Counted from the stretch's first letter, positions 34,111 through 43,510 are shown. The stretch is DNA of 64,000 nucleotides from CAZKCI01 sp964584165 (GCA_964584165.1 CAZOYW010000003.1:1-64000), one strand, 5' to 3'. The notes: a model not told the origin generated them from the letters alone. Numbers and translations are program-made.

Positions 34111-35337
34111 CTACGGGCGTTTCCCCCTTCGGCGCGCGGACCTGAAGGACCGCGCCTGCGGGCGCTTCCCCCGCTTCCCTTTCTTCCCCTTCTTCTCCGC
34201 CGCCGGCGCGGCGGCCAGGAACTTCTCCCGCTTCCCTTCGACGCTGGCGAGGAGCGTCTCGAAAGCCTCGACGAAGGCCCCGAGCCCCTCCTCGAGGAGA
34301 CGGGCGCAGACCGGTTCGACCGAGATCCCGCAGTCGCGAAGGCCCCGAATCGCCTCCCGCTCCATTTTTACATCGGGACCGAGGACAGTCTTGGGCTTCC
34401 CGTGGTCGAGGAGGGCCTCGAGCGTCTTCTCCGGCATCGTGTTGACGGTCTGAGCCCCGACGAGCTCCTCGACGTACTTGAGGTCGCGGTACTTGGGATT
34501 CTTGGTCCCGGTGGAACCCCAGAGGACGCGCTGGACGTTCGCCCCCTGGGCCGCGTACTTCTTGAACTCGTGCCCGCCGAAGGCCTCCAGGAAGCGCTGG
34601 TAGATCAGGCGGGAGTTGGCGACGGCGGCCGTCCCGAGCCGGGCGGCGAGCGCCTTCCGTCGCGCCTCGTCGCCCGTCGCCCCGATCGCCTCCTTCAGCC
34701 GGCCGTCCACGGCGGTGTCGAGGCGGCTGACGAAGACCGAGGCCACCGAGAGCAGGCGGGAGAGGTCGCCCCGCCGGATGAGGCGCCGGCGGAGCCCCTG
34801 GAGGTAGGCGCGAAGGGTCTTGTTGTACTGTTCGAGGGAGAAGATCAGCGTGACGTTGACGTTCATCCCCTCGCCCAGGAGTTCCTCGACGGCGGGGAAG
34901 CCCTCCCGGGTGGCGGGGACCTTGAGCATCAGATTGGGGCGGTCGACCGCGGCCCAGAGGCGCTTACCCTCCGCGATCGTCCTCGCGGTATCGCGGGCGA
35001 GGCGCGGATCGATCTCCAGGCTGACGTAGCCGTCGCGCCCGCGGGTCGCCCGATAGACCGGGCGGAAGAGGTCGGCGGCCTCCCGGATATCCCGGATCGA
35101 GAGGGCGTCGTAGATCTCGAAGGCGGACTTCCCCTCCGCGGCGAGGGCGCGGATCCCCTCGTCATAGTCGTCGGAGCCGGAGATCGCCTGGTTGAAGATG
35201 GAAGGGTTCGAGGTCAGGCCGAGGAGGCCGCGACGGATCAGCTTCTTCAGACTCCCGCCGTCGATCAGGGAGCGGCTGATGGTATCGAGCCAGACGGACT
35301 GGCCGAGGGTGGACAAGCGATGGAGCTGGTTTTGCAT
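34111..35337 (-). CDS. tal: Transaldolase (long, Tal TIGR00876-type)
   Basis: 408 residues. Transaldolase signatures: SVWLDTISRSLI (about 14-25), GLTSNPSIFNQAI (about 40-52), and PNLMLKVPATREGFPAVEELL (about 134-154), whose LMLKVP lysine is the Schiff-base residue. NVTLIFSLEQY (about 161-171) also matches. It links the pentose-phosphate pathway to glycolysis. GGAGG precedes the ATG. The C-terminal 30 residues are Lys/Arg-rich and lie in dispersed repeat DNA (GCGCGGACCT and a CGCCTGCGGGCG block), so the normal end of the enzyme seems to have been replaced or extended. Confidence 0.92.
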   Translation of the reverse strand: MQNQLHRLSTLGQSVWLDTISRSLIDGGSLKKLIRRGLLGLTSNPSIFNQAISGSDDYDEGIRALAAEGKSAFEIYDALSIRDIREAADLFRPVYRATRGRDGYVSLEIDPRLARDTARTIAEGKRLWAAVDRPNLMLKVPATREGFPAVEELLGEGMNVNVTLIFSLEQYNKTLRAYLQGLRRRLIRRGDLSRLLSVASVFVSRLDTAVDGRLKEAIGATGDEARRKALAARLGTAAVANSRLIYQRFLEAFGGHEFKKYAAQGANVQRVLWGSTGTKNPKYRDLKYVEELVGAQTVNTMPEKTLEALLDHGKPKTVLGPDVKMEREAIRGLRDCGISVEPVCARLLEEGLGAFVEAFETLLASVEGKREKFLAAAPAAEKKGKKGKRGKRPQARSFRSARRRGKRP

Positions 35338-35402
35338 GGGCGATGGCCTCCTCCGGTATGTAGATAGCTCTGGATATGGAGTTTTAACGAATCCGTAAGA
35401 TC

Positions 35403-35500
35403 TTGTGGCAAGGTTCAGGGTTCAGGATTCAGGATTCAGGGAAATATTCGGCGCCTGACACCTTACACCTGACACCCGCCACCTTACACTTTTTTCCCGG
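35403..35500. repeat. Short-period intergenic repeats
   Basis: GGTTCAGGGTTCAGGATTCA with a further copy (period 7-8), then CTGACACCTTACACCTGACA-type repeats; the second type recurs inverted at 58590-58625. Confidence 0.7.
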
Positions 35501-36874
35501 TCATTTCCCCGATTCTTCGAACTTCTTGTCCAGCCTCTCCCGGGCGGCGGACCAGGCGACGGCCCAGCGCCCCGGGATCGCCTTGAGCCAGGACTGGAAC
35601 TCGTCGTCGCTGGCGGACCAGCCGGTGGTGTTCATCACGCCCGACCCAGCGGCGGAGGCGGTGTCGTAGATGGCTTTGCCGGCGGTATAGACGGTGCCGA
35701 CGGTGGCCTGGCCGACTCCCCCCGCGAACTCCCCGGGGGAAAGGGTGAAGATCCCCCGGAAGGTGCGGAAAATCCCCTCGCCGAAATTTCCCACCGTCCC
35801 CACCGTCCCCTGCCCGAGTGTCCCGGCGGTGGAGAGGGTCGTTCCGCCGACCCGGGAGACGAAGGAGCCCATCCGCCCGCTCGAGTTGAGGAGGATGCCG
35901 TAGAGGACGGAGGAGGTGTCGAAGGTGGGATGGTCCGGCGGTCCGGAGACGGTCAGGGTGGTGCGGGTGTCGCGGTTCGAGACCACGTCGGCCTCTCCGG
36001 AGAGCCGGTCGGGGGAGAGCGCGAAATCGATCGAGTTGTCGACGATCTCGCCGCCCAGGGCCTTGCTGGCGTAGCTCGGGAGAAGGGACTTCAGCGTCCG
36101 GAGGTTGAGGCCCGCGGCCTGGACAGTGGCGAAAAAGGTGGGGATCGGGTTCATCAGGGGATAGCCGCGGCAGTAGACGCCGAAGAAGCCGGCGGGGTTG
36201 GGGTCCTGGACGAGAGCGCCGGTGACCTCGGCGCGGGCGGGGGGAAACCTCCGCGCCGGCCCCGCGTCGCCGTCGATGACGATGGACGAGCCCCGGGCGA
36301 AGAGCCCGCTCGCGCGCAGGTAGAGCGGCACCTTGCCGGCGGAGCGGTCGGTGAAGGTGAAGGTGATGTTGATCCCGATGGCCCGGGCCAGCACTACCGA
36401 GGGGAGGTCATCCCCCTCCGTTCGCGGCCGGGGAGAGGGCAAGGGCAGGGCGGCGGTCGCCGCGGGGCGGGGGGACTTGGAGTTGAAGACGCAGGTGTTG
36501 ATCTCTCCGTCCGGGTTGATGATCAGGTTCATCACGCCGTCTCGGGCGATGATCTCCTCGAATACCACCGGCGGGTTCCAGAGCGAGGAGAGGCGGACGG
36601 TCACCCAAGCCTCGGGAACGGCGATGAAGACTCCCTCGCCGAACTCCGCGGGGTGGCGGATGACGCCGTGGCGGAGGTGGACGAAGCCGCGATGGAGGAT
36701 GAGGTCGATCTGGTCGACGTGGAAGGCGGCGCCCAGGATGGAGGGGAGGAGGGCGTTGGCCACCGGGGCCGCCACGAAGGAGAGGACGAGCCGCCCGCCC
36801 AGCGGCAGGATGATGAGGAGCGAGAAAAACCAGAAGAGTACTCTGGGCCAGCGTCTTTTTCTGATGACAGGCAT
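35501..36874 (-). CDS. AsmA-like / DUF748-like envelope protein
   Basis: 457 residues with one N-terminal membrane segment (about 12-37). It then follows the AsmA/DUF748 pattern: AFHVDQIDLILHRGFVHLRHG (about 50-70), a conserved VFEEIIARDGVMNLIINPDG stretch (about 103-122), and LSGEADVVSNRDTRTTLTVSG (about 290-310). The C-terminus has Gly/Thr-rich repeats (GTVGTVGNFGEG) instead of more beta-sandwich. It may bridge inner and outer membranes in lipid transport; function is inferred. Confidence 0.6.
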   Translation of the reverse strand: MPVIRKRRWPRVLFWFFSLLIILPLGGRLVLSFVAAPVANALLPSILGAAFHVDQIDLILHRGFVHLRHGVIRHPAEFGEGVFIAVPEAWVTVRLSSLWNPPVVFEEIIARDGVMNLIINPDGEINTCVFNSKSPRPAATAALPLPSPRPRTEGDDLPSVVLARAIGINITFTFTDRSAGKVPLYLRASGLFARGSSIVIDGDAGPARRFPPARAEVTGALVQDPNPAGFFGVYCRGYPLMNPIPTFFATVQAAGLNLRTLKSLLPSYASKALGGEIVDNSIDFALSPDRLSGEADVVSNRDTRTTLTVSGPPDHPTFDTSSVLYGILLNSSGRMGSFVSRVGGTTLSTAGTLGQGTVGTVGNFGEGIFRTFRGIFTLSPGEFAGGVGQATVGTVYTAGKAIYDTASAAGSGVMNTTGWSASDDEFQSWLKAIPGRWAVAWSAARERLDKKFEESGK

Positions 36875-36951
36875 GGACTCTGAACCCCGAACCCTGAACC
36901 CCTACTCCTTCCCCTTCGCTGATTGGACGAAAAACGGCGTCGGGTGTTCCC

Positions 36952-37353
36952 TTATTTTTTGATGGCGAAGTTGCCGGGGCCGAGCGTGGCGAGCGCGATG
37001 GCGGCGGCGAGGAGGACAAGGACGAACTCGAAACCTCCGGTCTTGATGAAAAAACCGTTTTTGAGATGGACGGTGAGGAGGGCCACCGCCATCACCACGG
37101 CGATGAGCCCCGCGGAGATCTGGGTCAGGAAGCCGAGGACGAGAAAGAGCCCTCCGACAAACTCGACCAGCGCCACGGCGCAAGCCCAGGCGATAGCCGG
37201 CTTCAGGCCCATTTTGGCCATCATCTCGCTGAAGCCGTTGAGGCCGGGGCCGCCGAAGGCGCCGAAGAGTTTCTGGGCGCCGTGGGCGATGAAGACCGAT
37301 CCCATCGCCAAGCGCAGTACGAAAAGTCCCCAACCCGATGCCGCCGTTGACAT
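36952..37353 (-). CDS. DoxX-family membrane protein
   Basis: 133 residues with four predicted membrane helices. LRLAMGSVFIAHGAQKLFGAFGG (about 13-35), VEFVGGLFLVLGFLTQ (about 63-78) and FFIKTGGFEFVLVLLAAA (about 100-117) match DoxX/SURF4-like proteins, which are small quinone-related or redox membrane subunits. AAGGAGG precedes the ATG. Its neighbour is a quinone-synthesis/NDH-2 operon on the same strand. Confidence 0.88.
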   Translation of the reverse strand: MSTAASGWGLFVLRLAMGSVFIAHGAQKLFGAFGGPGLNGFSEMMAKMGLKPAIAWACAVALVEFVGGLFLVLGFLTQISAGLIAVVMAVALLTVHLKNGFFIKTGGFEFVLVLLAAAIALATLGPGNFAIKK

Positions 37354-37424
37354 GACCAGCCTCCTTTCGTTGGCCCCTGCCCCCTAATGTCTAATCTCTA
37401 ATCTCTAATCTCAACATCCTACCA

Positions 37425-38594
37425 TCACGGCGCTCCCCGAAACAATGCGCGGAGGAGGTCCCCGGCGATCCCGATCCGGTCGGCGAGGCGGTGGGTGCGA
37501 TGGACGCACATGGCGTAGTGGAAGAGAGCTCCGAGCCTTCCGCCCACCGGAAGTCCCAGGACCTCGCCCCAGGCCCGCCAGGAGGCGACCGGGATCAGCC
37601 AGCCGAGGTCGCGTGGCCGGAAGGGGAGGGAGTCCTCGCCCCGGACCTGGCGGAGGATGTTCCGGGCGGCCGCTTCGCCCTCCCCCCGGGAGAACTGGAC
37701 GGCCATGCGCAGGACCTCCTTTCCGTCGGCGAAGGCGGCGCAGTCGCCCAGGGCATAAACGTTCTTTCGCCCGGGGAGGCGCAGGTCCGGCCCGACGAGG
37801 AGTCGGCCCTGCCGGTCGCGGGGGGAATCGATCCGCCCGGCGAAGGCTTCGGCGGCGACCCCGGCCGACCAGACCAGAGTGAAGTCTCCGCTGCGCCTCC
37901 CGTCGATCTCGATCGCGTCGGGGGAGACGGACCCGATCCTGGCCCCGGTCGAGATCTCGACGCCGAGGCGGACCGCCGCCCGGGCGGCGGGAAGGGCGAA
38001 GCGGTCGGGGAGGCGCCCCAGGATCCGGGGGGCGAGCTCGACGATCCGGACGGCGAAGTTTCCCCGGCGATCCGGCGGGACTCTCCGGCGGATCCGCCAG
38101 GCCAGCGCGGTGGCCGCCTCCAGTCCGGTGTAGCCTCCGCCCACGACCACGAAGGAATGCGGCCGGCCGGAAACGATGACATCCTCCGTCCGCCGGAGAA
38201 GGCGCGCGGCGTCGGCGGCGGAGTAGAGGGGGAAGGCGATCTCCCGCGCGGCGTCGTTCCCGAAGAAGGCCGGGGAGGCTCCGCAGGCGACGACCAGTTG
38301 GTCGAAGGGGAGCCGGCGGCCGGAGGCGAGGACGATCTCCTCCCCTTCCGTTCGCTCGGCCGCTTCCTTGACGAATTCCGCGCGATTCCGCGCGCAGAAA
38401 GGGTCGAGGGGGAGGAGGAGGCGCCGGAGAGCGATCTTGCCCGCGATCACGTCCGGGAGAAGGGGGCGGAAGACCGATTCGGGACTGGGGTCGACGAGGG
38501 TCAGGGCGAGGGCGCTTGATCCGCGGCGGAGGAGGCCGAGGCAGCGGAGTCCGGCGAAGCCGCCGCCGACGACGACGACGCGGACGGGTTTCAC
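37425..38594 (-). CDS. ndh: Type II NADH:quinone oxidoreductase (NDH-2)-like FAD protein
   Basis: About 389 residues. The FAD-binding motif RVVVVGGGFAGLRCL (about 4-18), a second dinucleotide motif SFVVVGGGYTGLEAATALAW (about 147-166) and KNVYALGDCAAF (about 275-286) identify the two-dinucleotide-fold reductase family. It likely passes electrons from NADH to membrane quinone without pumping ions. I use the GTG at 38594, which overlaps the preceding TGA as GTGA; a GTG at 38603 is also possible. It is the last gene of a quinone operon whose other members make the quinone tail and ring. Confidence 0.85.
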   Translation of the reverse strand: MKPVRVVVVGGGFAGLRCLGLLRRGSSALALTLVDPSPESVFRPLLPDVIAGKIALRRLLLPLDPFCARNRAEFVKEAAERTEGEEIVLASGRRLPFDQLVVACGASPAFFGNDAAREIAFPLYSAADAARLLRRTEDVIVSGRPHSFVVVGGGYTGLEAATALAWRIRRRVPPDRRGNFAVRIVELAPRILGRLPDRFALPAARAAVRLGVEISTGARIGSVSPDAIEIDGRRSGDFTLVWSAGVAAEAFAGRIDSPRDRQGRLLVGPDLRLPGRKNVYALGDCAAFADGKEVLRMAVQFSRGEGEAAARNILRQVRGEDSLPFRPRDLGWLIPVASWRAWGEVLGLPVGGRLGALFHYAMCVHRTHRLADRIGIAGDLLRALFRGAP

Positions 38595-39529
38595 CGCCGC
38601 CACCCCCGGATGGCGCGGAGTCGTTCACCCAGCTCGTCGAGATAGGGGGAGAGGCGCTCCCCGTCGCCGTCCCGGCGCAGGGCCGCCCGCGCGGAGCGGA
38701 GGCGAGCCTCGGCCCGTTCGGCCGCCCGGCGGAGATGCCCGTTCCGGCGCAGGGCCCGTCCCGCCCGCTCCCGGAGGCCGCGGTCCGCCGCGCCGAGCGC
38801 GGCGCGGACGGCGCTCGCCGTCCGCCGGTCGGCCAGGCCGAGGATCGCCGGCAGGCTGGGGACGGAGTTCTTGAGGTCGGAAAGGCGGTCTTTCCCGACG
38901 GGGAATCCGGGCGGGGCGAGGTCGAGGCAGTCGTCGATGATCTGGCAGGCGATCCCGATCCGCCGGGAGATACTCCCCCAGACGGCCCGGTCGCGCCTTC
39001 CGGCCAGGATGGCGGCCGCCTCGCCGCAGAAGCGGAAGAGGGCGGCGGTCTTGAGACCGGCGATCCGGAAGTAGAGCCCTTCCGTCCACGGGGGCCGGTT
39101 TCTCCAGGCGGTCTCCAGGATCTCTCCCGCGCAGGTTTCGTCGACGGCCCGCAAAAAGCGGGCGGTCAGGGCCGTCCGCCCGAGGCGGTGGATCGAGGCG
39201 ACGGCGCGGGAGAAGAGGACGTCCCCGAGGAGGAGGGCGGCGCCCGGCTCCACGGTCCGGTGCAAAGCCGCTCGCCCCCGGCGCACGGCGGCATCGTCGA
39301 GGACGTCGTCGTGGATGAGGGCGGCGAGGTGGACCGCTTCGACCGCCGCCGCCGCCCGGAGGAGGGCCACTTTCCCCGCCCCGCCGGCCGCTCCGAGAAG
39401 GAGGAGAAGACGGGCCCGTCGGCGCCGGCCGGTGGGGGCCGCGGCCCCGGGACGAAGGGGGGAAGGGAGGAGGGAGGAGAGGGCGCGCTCCAGGGCCGGG
39501 TTCGCTGCGATTGGGCGGCGTCTTTTCAC
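38591..39529 (-). CDS. Polyprenyl diphosphate synthase (trans-type)
   Basis: 312 residues. The first aspartate-rich motif is LIHDDVLDDAAVRRG (about 71-85), with GGAALLLGDVLF-like GAALLLGDVLF (about 97-107). The second is QIIDDCLDL (about 196-204), with Leu in place of the final Asp. It builds an all-trans isoprenoid chain, presumably the quinone side chain, since menA-like and NDH-2 genes overlap it at each end by four bases. Start is GTG within GTGA. Confidence 0.88.
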   Translation of the reverse strand: MKRRRPIAANPALERALSSLLPSPLRPGAAAPTGRRRRARLLLLLGAAGGAGKVALLRAAAAVEAVHLAALIHDDVLDDAAVRRGRAALHRTVEPGAALLLGDVLFSRAVASIHRLGRTALTARFLRAVDETCAGEILETAWRNRPPWTEGLYFRIAGLKTAALFRFCGEAAAILAGRRDRAVWGSISRRIGIACQIIDDCLDLAPPGFPVGKDRLSDLKNSVPSLPAILGLADRRTASAVRAALGAADRGLRERAGRALRRNGHLRRAAERAEARLRSARAALRRDGDGERLSPYLDELGERLRAIRGWRR

Positions 39530-40431
39530 GTCAGGAGCGCGATCGCGATCATGGCCGCGTGGTAGGCGGCGTAGAAAGATACCATAAGGGAGCTGGATTT
39601 TTCAAAACCGCCCCCCCGCTTCAGCGCCGCCTGGAGGGCATGGATCATGGCCAGGGCGACGGGGAGGACGAGGAAGGCGGCCAGGAAGCCCGAGGGCAGG
39701 ATCTTAAGGGCGCAGCCGAGAAGGAGGATGGGAAAGGGGAGGCCGGCGAAGACCCCGACCGCGCGGGCGACGGGTTTTCGGCCGAACCTGGCCGCCCAGT
39801 TCATCTTTCCGGCGGCCCGGTCGGTCTCGGAGTCGGCGATCTCGTTGGCCAGGAGGAGCGAGGAGATGAGGAAACCCGAGGCGAGGGAGAGGAGGAGGGG
39901 GGCGGGGGCGGCCCTTCCGGCCTGGACGAGGTAACCGCCGTTGACGACGAGGAGTCCGAAAGCGGCGAAGACGGCGGCTTCGCCCGCGCCCCGGTAGGCC
40001 AGCGAGAGGGGACGGGCGGTGTAGGCCCAGGCCAGGAAAGCGCCCGCGGCCACGAAGAGGAGGCCTCCGACGGATCGGCGTTCCGCCGCGAGCGCGGCGC
40101 CGGCGGCGAGACCCAGGGCGAGGCAAAAGTATCCGGTGGCGCGGACGCGAACGGCCGGCACCAACCCGGACTGGATCGAGCGGGACCCGCCGAAATGAGG
40201 GGCGAAGGATTTTCCATGGCCGTCGGCTTGAAGGAGATGGTCCCAGTATTCGTTCAGGAGGTTGGCGGCAAGATGGACGGCGGCGACGGCGAAGGCCCCG
40301 GCCAGGAAGCGGGCCCAAGAGAAGGGGACCGCCCGGCCGGCGAGCGCGCTCCCCAGGGCAAAGGGGAGGAGGCTCACGGGGAGGAAGTTGGCGCGGGAGA
40401 CGCGGAGCCAGGTGGAAAACGCCGTTCTCAT
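39526..40431 (-). CDS. menA: UbiA-family prenyltransferase, probable 1,4-dihydroxy-2-naphthoate polyprenyltransferase
   Basis: 301 residues, about eight or nine membrane helices. The two metal-binding motifs are NEYWDHLLQAD (about 65-75) and NEIADSETDRAAGK (about 189-202). The residues ADGHGKSFAPHFGGSRSIQSG between them resemble MenA. It attaches the polyprenyl tail to the naphthoquinone ring at the inner membrane. Start at 40431; the longer frame covers the divergent gene. It overlaps the polyprenyl synthase by four bases (GTGA). A UbiA acting on another aromatic acceptor is possible. Confidence 0.82.
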   Translation of the reverse strand: MRTAFSTWLRVSRANFLPVSLLPFALGSALAGRAVPFSWARFLAGAFAVAAVHLAANLLNEYWDHLLQADGHGKSFAPHFGGSRSIQSGLVPAVRVRATGYFCLALGLAAGAALAAERRSVGGLLFVAAGAFLAWAYTARPLSLAYRGAGEAAVFAAFGLLVVNGGYLVQAGRAAPAPLLLSLASGFLISSLLLANEIADSETDRAAGKMNWAARFGRKPVARAVGVFAGLPFPILLLGCALKILPSGFLAAFLVLPVALAMIHALQAALKRGGGFEKSSSLMVSFYAAYHAAMIAIALLT

Positions 40432-40539
40432 GGGATTCGCCGCTCGGCGGGGAGTGGCCGGCTGGCGGCGGATCCAAGATACGGGATCGATGGAAATATA
40501 GAAATATGGAAATAAGTGGTTTATAAACGGAGGTGGACC

Positions 40540-41214
40540 ATGCGCGCGTTGCAGCCCATAGCGGCCGGATGCCTCCTCCTGGCGAACCTCCTCGCTCCCG
40601 CCGCCGCCCTCCCCATCGGATTCGGGGGCCGCGCCGAGGTGGACTACCAGCAGCGGCACTTCCGGACGGGGGGGACGGAATACGACCTCGACTTCGGGGG
40701 GCTCTCGATCCGCCCGACGGTGAACTTCACCGACCGCTGGGAGTTCCATGTTTTGCTGGGCTACTCCCGCGTTGCCTTCGACCGCCCCGCCTTCGGCGCC
40801 ACCGAGTACGACGAGTGGGGATTCTGCTGGGGGGCGGGGACGAGCTACACGCTCTTCCGCTGGTCGGGTCTCTACGGCGTGCTCGAGGCCGCCTTTTCGC
40901 GGACTGACACCGAGCGAGACGGCGGCGAGGACGTTCGGGAGGAGGGGGACCTGGACCTCTGGGGAGCGGAGGCGCGGGCGGGCTGGGATTTCTCCGGCTT
41001 CGGCCTATACGCCGGAGAGGCCTATGCCGACGGCCGCCTCGACTACCGCTACCGCTCGGCGGAGCGGGAGATCAGCGAGGAGTACGATCTCACGGACAAC
41101 TGGCGCCCCTTCGCCGGGGCCCGGGTGGACATCCCGCCCTTCACCAACCTGGAGGGGCGCTACTACTTTGGGAAGGGCGTCATCGCCCTCTTCAGCGTGG
41201 GCGTGAAGTTCTAG
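40540..41214 (+). CDS. Predicted outer-membrane beta-barrel protein
   Basis: 224 residues: a signal peptide (cut near AAA-LPIG, about residue 23), then amphipathic strands typical of a small barrel, with many Tyr/Trp pairs, ending in IALFSVGVKF (aromatic C-terminus). GGAGGTGG precedes the ATG. No family assignment. Confidence 0.62.
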   Translation: MRALQPIAAGCLLLANLLAPAAALPIGFGGRAEVDYQQRHFRTGGTEYDLDFGGLSIRPTVNFTDRWEFHVLLGYSRVAFDRPAFGATEYDEWGFCWGAGTSYTLFRWSGLYGVLEAAFSRTDTERDGGEDVREEGDLDLWGAEARAGWDFSGFGLYAGEAYADGRLDYRYRSAEREISEEYDLTDNWRPFAGARVDIPPFTNLEGRYYFGKGVIALFSVGVKF

Positions 41215-41280
41215 CCCCGCCCGCTTGGTCCAATCCCCCGGAACGCTCCCCGTAGGCGCGGGCCTTGACGGCCCGCGCGC

Positions 41281-42606
41281 TTAGAAATAATACGAGGCCT
41301 GGAGGGCGAAGATGTCCACGTCCGCGTCGTAGTAGCCGACGAGGTATCCGGTCTCCGGCTTGTTCCGGAGGCGGCTGTCGGGGTCGCTGATGAAGAGGTG
41401 GGCGTAGCCGAAGTCCGCCGCAAAGGACTCGGAGAAGCGGTAACCCGCCCCCAGGGCCAGCCACCAGCGGTTGTTGTCCGGGACGCGCGGGGTGCGGTAG
41501 GCGGCCTTGACCGGGGTTTCGTCGAACGCGGTCCCGGCCCGCAGGGTCAGCTCCTCGGTCAGCCGGTGGCTCAAGCCGAGCGCGTAGCGGAGAGAGTCCT
41601 CCCACCTTTCCTCGGTCACCGAGTCGGGCTGGCCGGAGTCGAACCTGACGGAGAGATCCTTGAAGACCGACCAACCCGTCCAGGTGACGTCCCCCATCAG
41701 GGTGGTTCTCTCCCCGATCTCCTGGCTCAGCCCCAGGGAGACGGAGGGGGGGGTGTCGAGGTCGGCGCGGGCGTCGGTGTCGATGAAGTAGTTGTTGAGC
41801 CCGATCGCGTTCAGGATGGCGCGGGCCCGCGCCGGGACGTCGAAATCGACGTTCCCCGAGAGCGAGTGCTCGATCCGGGAGCGGTAGGAGAGGCCCACCC
41901 GGGTGGAGGGGGTGGCGAAGGCGAGGAGGCCGAGGCTGTAGCCGACGGACCAGTCATCGCCCTCAAGATCCGCGAATCCGTCCAGGGACTGGGGGAGGGT
42001 CCCGGCCGCGGAGAGGATCGTCCCGAAATCGACGGCGTTGGTGAGGTGGGCATCGACGTATTGGACGTTCAGGCCGGCGCCGAAGGAAAGGAAGTCGGGG
42101 ACGAGAACGACGGAGGCCGCCGGGCTGATGTCGATGACCTTCAGGTCGGTCTTGACCGCGTGGTAGCGCCCCTTCCAGCTCTCGGTGTATTCGGTGCCCA
42201 GGCCGAAGGGGACGTTGACGCCCAGGCCGAGCTTGACCGAATCGGCGGCGGCCTGGACCAGGTAGAAATTGGGGACGAGGTTGGTCGTGCCGCCCTGCCC
42301 GCCGTCGCTCCCGGTCAGGGGCGCGCCGGAGGCGGTGGTTGAGCCCTCGTCGCGGAAACGGGTGGAAATGTCGATGACGGACGCCGCCAGCTCCGCCTGG
42401 TTCTGCTTCATCCAGGCGCAGGCCGCGGGGTTGTAGAAGAGGCTCGAAGCGTCGGTCACGTCGGTGGAACCGCCGGCGAAGGCCAACCCGAGTCCGCGGC
42501 CGCTCTGTTCGACGAGGCCAAAGCCGGAAGCGGCCGCTTCGGGGGCCATGAGGGCGGCGAGCGTCCCCAGGAGCAGGACGGGGAACACCCAAGCGCACTT
42601 TCGCAT
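41281..42606 (-). CDS. FadL-type outer-membrane long-chain hydrophobe transporter
   Basis: 441 residues with a signal peptide ending near AAAS (about 27). The mature start GFGLVEQSGRGLGLAFAGGS (about 28-47) is the FadL/OMPP1 hatch domain, followed by DASSLFYNPAA (about 52-62), which is the NPA motif of the family. It ends with a C-terminal Phe (ALQASYYF). It should allow passive uptake of fatty acids or other hydrophobic compounds. AAGGAGGAG precedes the ATG. Confidence 0.9.
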   Translation of the reverse strand: MRKCAWVFPVLLLGTLAALMAPEAAASGFGLVEQSGRGLGLAFAGGSTDVTDASSLFYNPAACAWMKQNQAELAASVIDISTRFRDEGSTTASGAPLTGSDGGQGGTTNLVPNFYLVQAAADSVKLGLGVNVPFGLGTEYTESWKGRYHAVKTDLKVIDISPAASVVLVPDFLSFGAGLNVQYVDAHLTNAVDFGTILSAAGTLPQSLDGFADLEGDDWSVGYSLGLLAFATPSTRVGLSYRSRIEHSLSGNVDFDVPARARAILNAIGLNNYFIDTDARADLDTPPSVSLGLSQEIGERTTLMGDVTWTGWSVFKDLSVRFDSGQPDSVTEERWEDSLRYALGLSHRLTEELTLRAGTAFDETPVKAAYRTPRVPDNNRWWLALGAGYRFSESFAADFGYAHLFISDPDSRLRNKPETGYLVGYYDADVDIFALQASYYF

Positions 42607-42790
42607 AGCCGATCTCCTCCTTTCGGTTCGGGTGCGCCGCCTGACTGCAGCGTACCATGCACGATACGGAAACGAGGCGGATATGTAAAGGGGGAGGTTG
42701 GAACGGGGCGGGGGGCGAAGCAATCCCGCCGGATCGGGGTCCTCGCGATGCACGTTCCACGTTGCACGTTACGCGTGTTATCCTTCCCCC

Positions 42791-43432
42791 ATGACCCTCT
42801 GGGCCCTTTTCTCCACCTCCTTCCTGGTCGCGCTGACCGGCGCCCTGATGCCGGGGCCGGTCCTGGCCCTGACCATCGGCGAAGCGACGCGCCGGGGCCC
42901 CTCCGCCGGACCGCTGATCATCCTCGGCCACGCCGTCCTGGAGATCGGCCTGATCGCGGTCCTCTTCCTCGGCCTCTCCCCCCTTTTCCAGTCCCCGGTC
43001 TTCCTGGCTGTGATCGGGATCGCCGGCGGGGGAGGGCTGATCTGGATGGGACTCTCCGGCTGGATGGGGGCGCGCTCTCCAATCCCCGCCGCGCCGTCCG
43101 CGCCGGTTGAGGCCGGGCGGAAGCGGCTGACTGTTCTTCTGGGGATCGCGACCTCTCTCTCCAACCCCTACTGGTTCCTCTGGTGGGCGACGATCGGGCT
43201 GGCCTATCTCGGCCGGGCGGGCGCGTCCGGCCTCTCCGGCGTCGCCGCCTTCTACGGCGGGCACGTTCTGGCCGATCTCTCCTGGTATTCCCTGGTCTCG
43301 GCGGCGGCGGCGCGGGGGAGGGGGGCCTTCCACCCCGGCTTCCTCCCCTGGCTCCTCCGCGGTTGTTCGGTTTTCCTGATCGGCTTGGGGATCTACTTTA
43401 TCCGCTCCGGCGTCGCCTTCTGGGCGCGGTGA
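42791..43432 (+). CDS. LysE/RhtB-type amino-acid exporter
   Basis: 213 residues with about six membrane helices. TGALMPGPVLALTIGEATRRG (about 16-36) is the conserved N-terminal signature. The later SLSNPYWFLWWATIG (about 122-136) matches the family's NPK/NPYW loop. Start at 42791; earlier in-frame ATG has no support. There is no Shine-Dalgarno and a weak TTATCC lies seven bases upstream. Confidence 0.88.
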   Translation: MTLWALFSTSFLVALTGALMPGPVLALTIGEATRRGPSAGPLIILGHAVLEIGLIAVLFLGLSPLFQSPVFLAVIGIAGGGGLIWMGLSGWMGARSPIPAAPSAPVEAGRKRLTVLLGIATSLSNPYWFLWWATIGLAYLGRAGASGLSGVAAFYGGHVLADLSWYSLVSAAAARGRGAFHPGFLPWLLRGCSVFLIGLGIYFIRSGVAFWAR

Positions 43433-43435
43433 AAC

Positions 43436-43510
43436 AGGATTTCACCACGAAGGCACGAAGGGCATGAAGCATGAATTTGCCTTTGTGATCCTCGCGACTT
43501 CGTGGTGATT
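43436..43510. repeat. Inverted repeat between LysE and nuclease genes
   Basis: TTTCACCACGAAGGCACGAAG pairs with the distal CTTCGTGGTGA, and CACGAAG units repeat between. It borders the nuclease start, which lacks a clear ribosome site. Confidence 0.6.
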
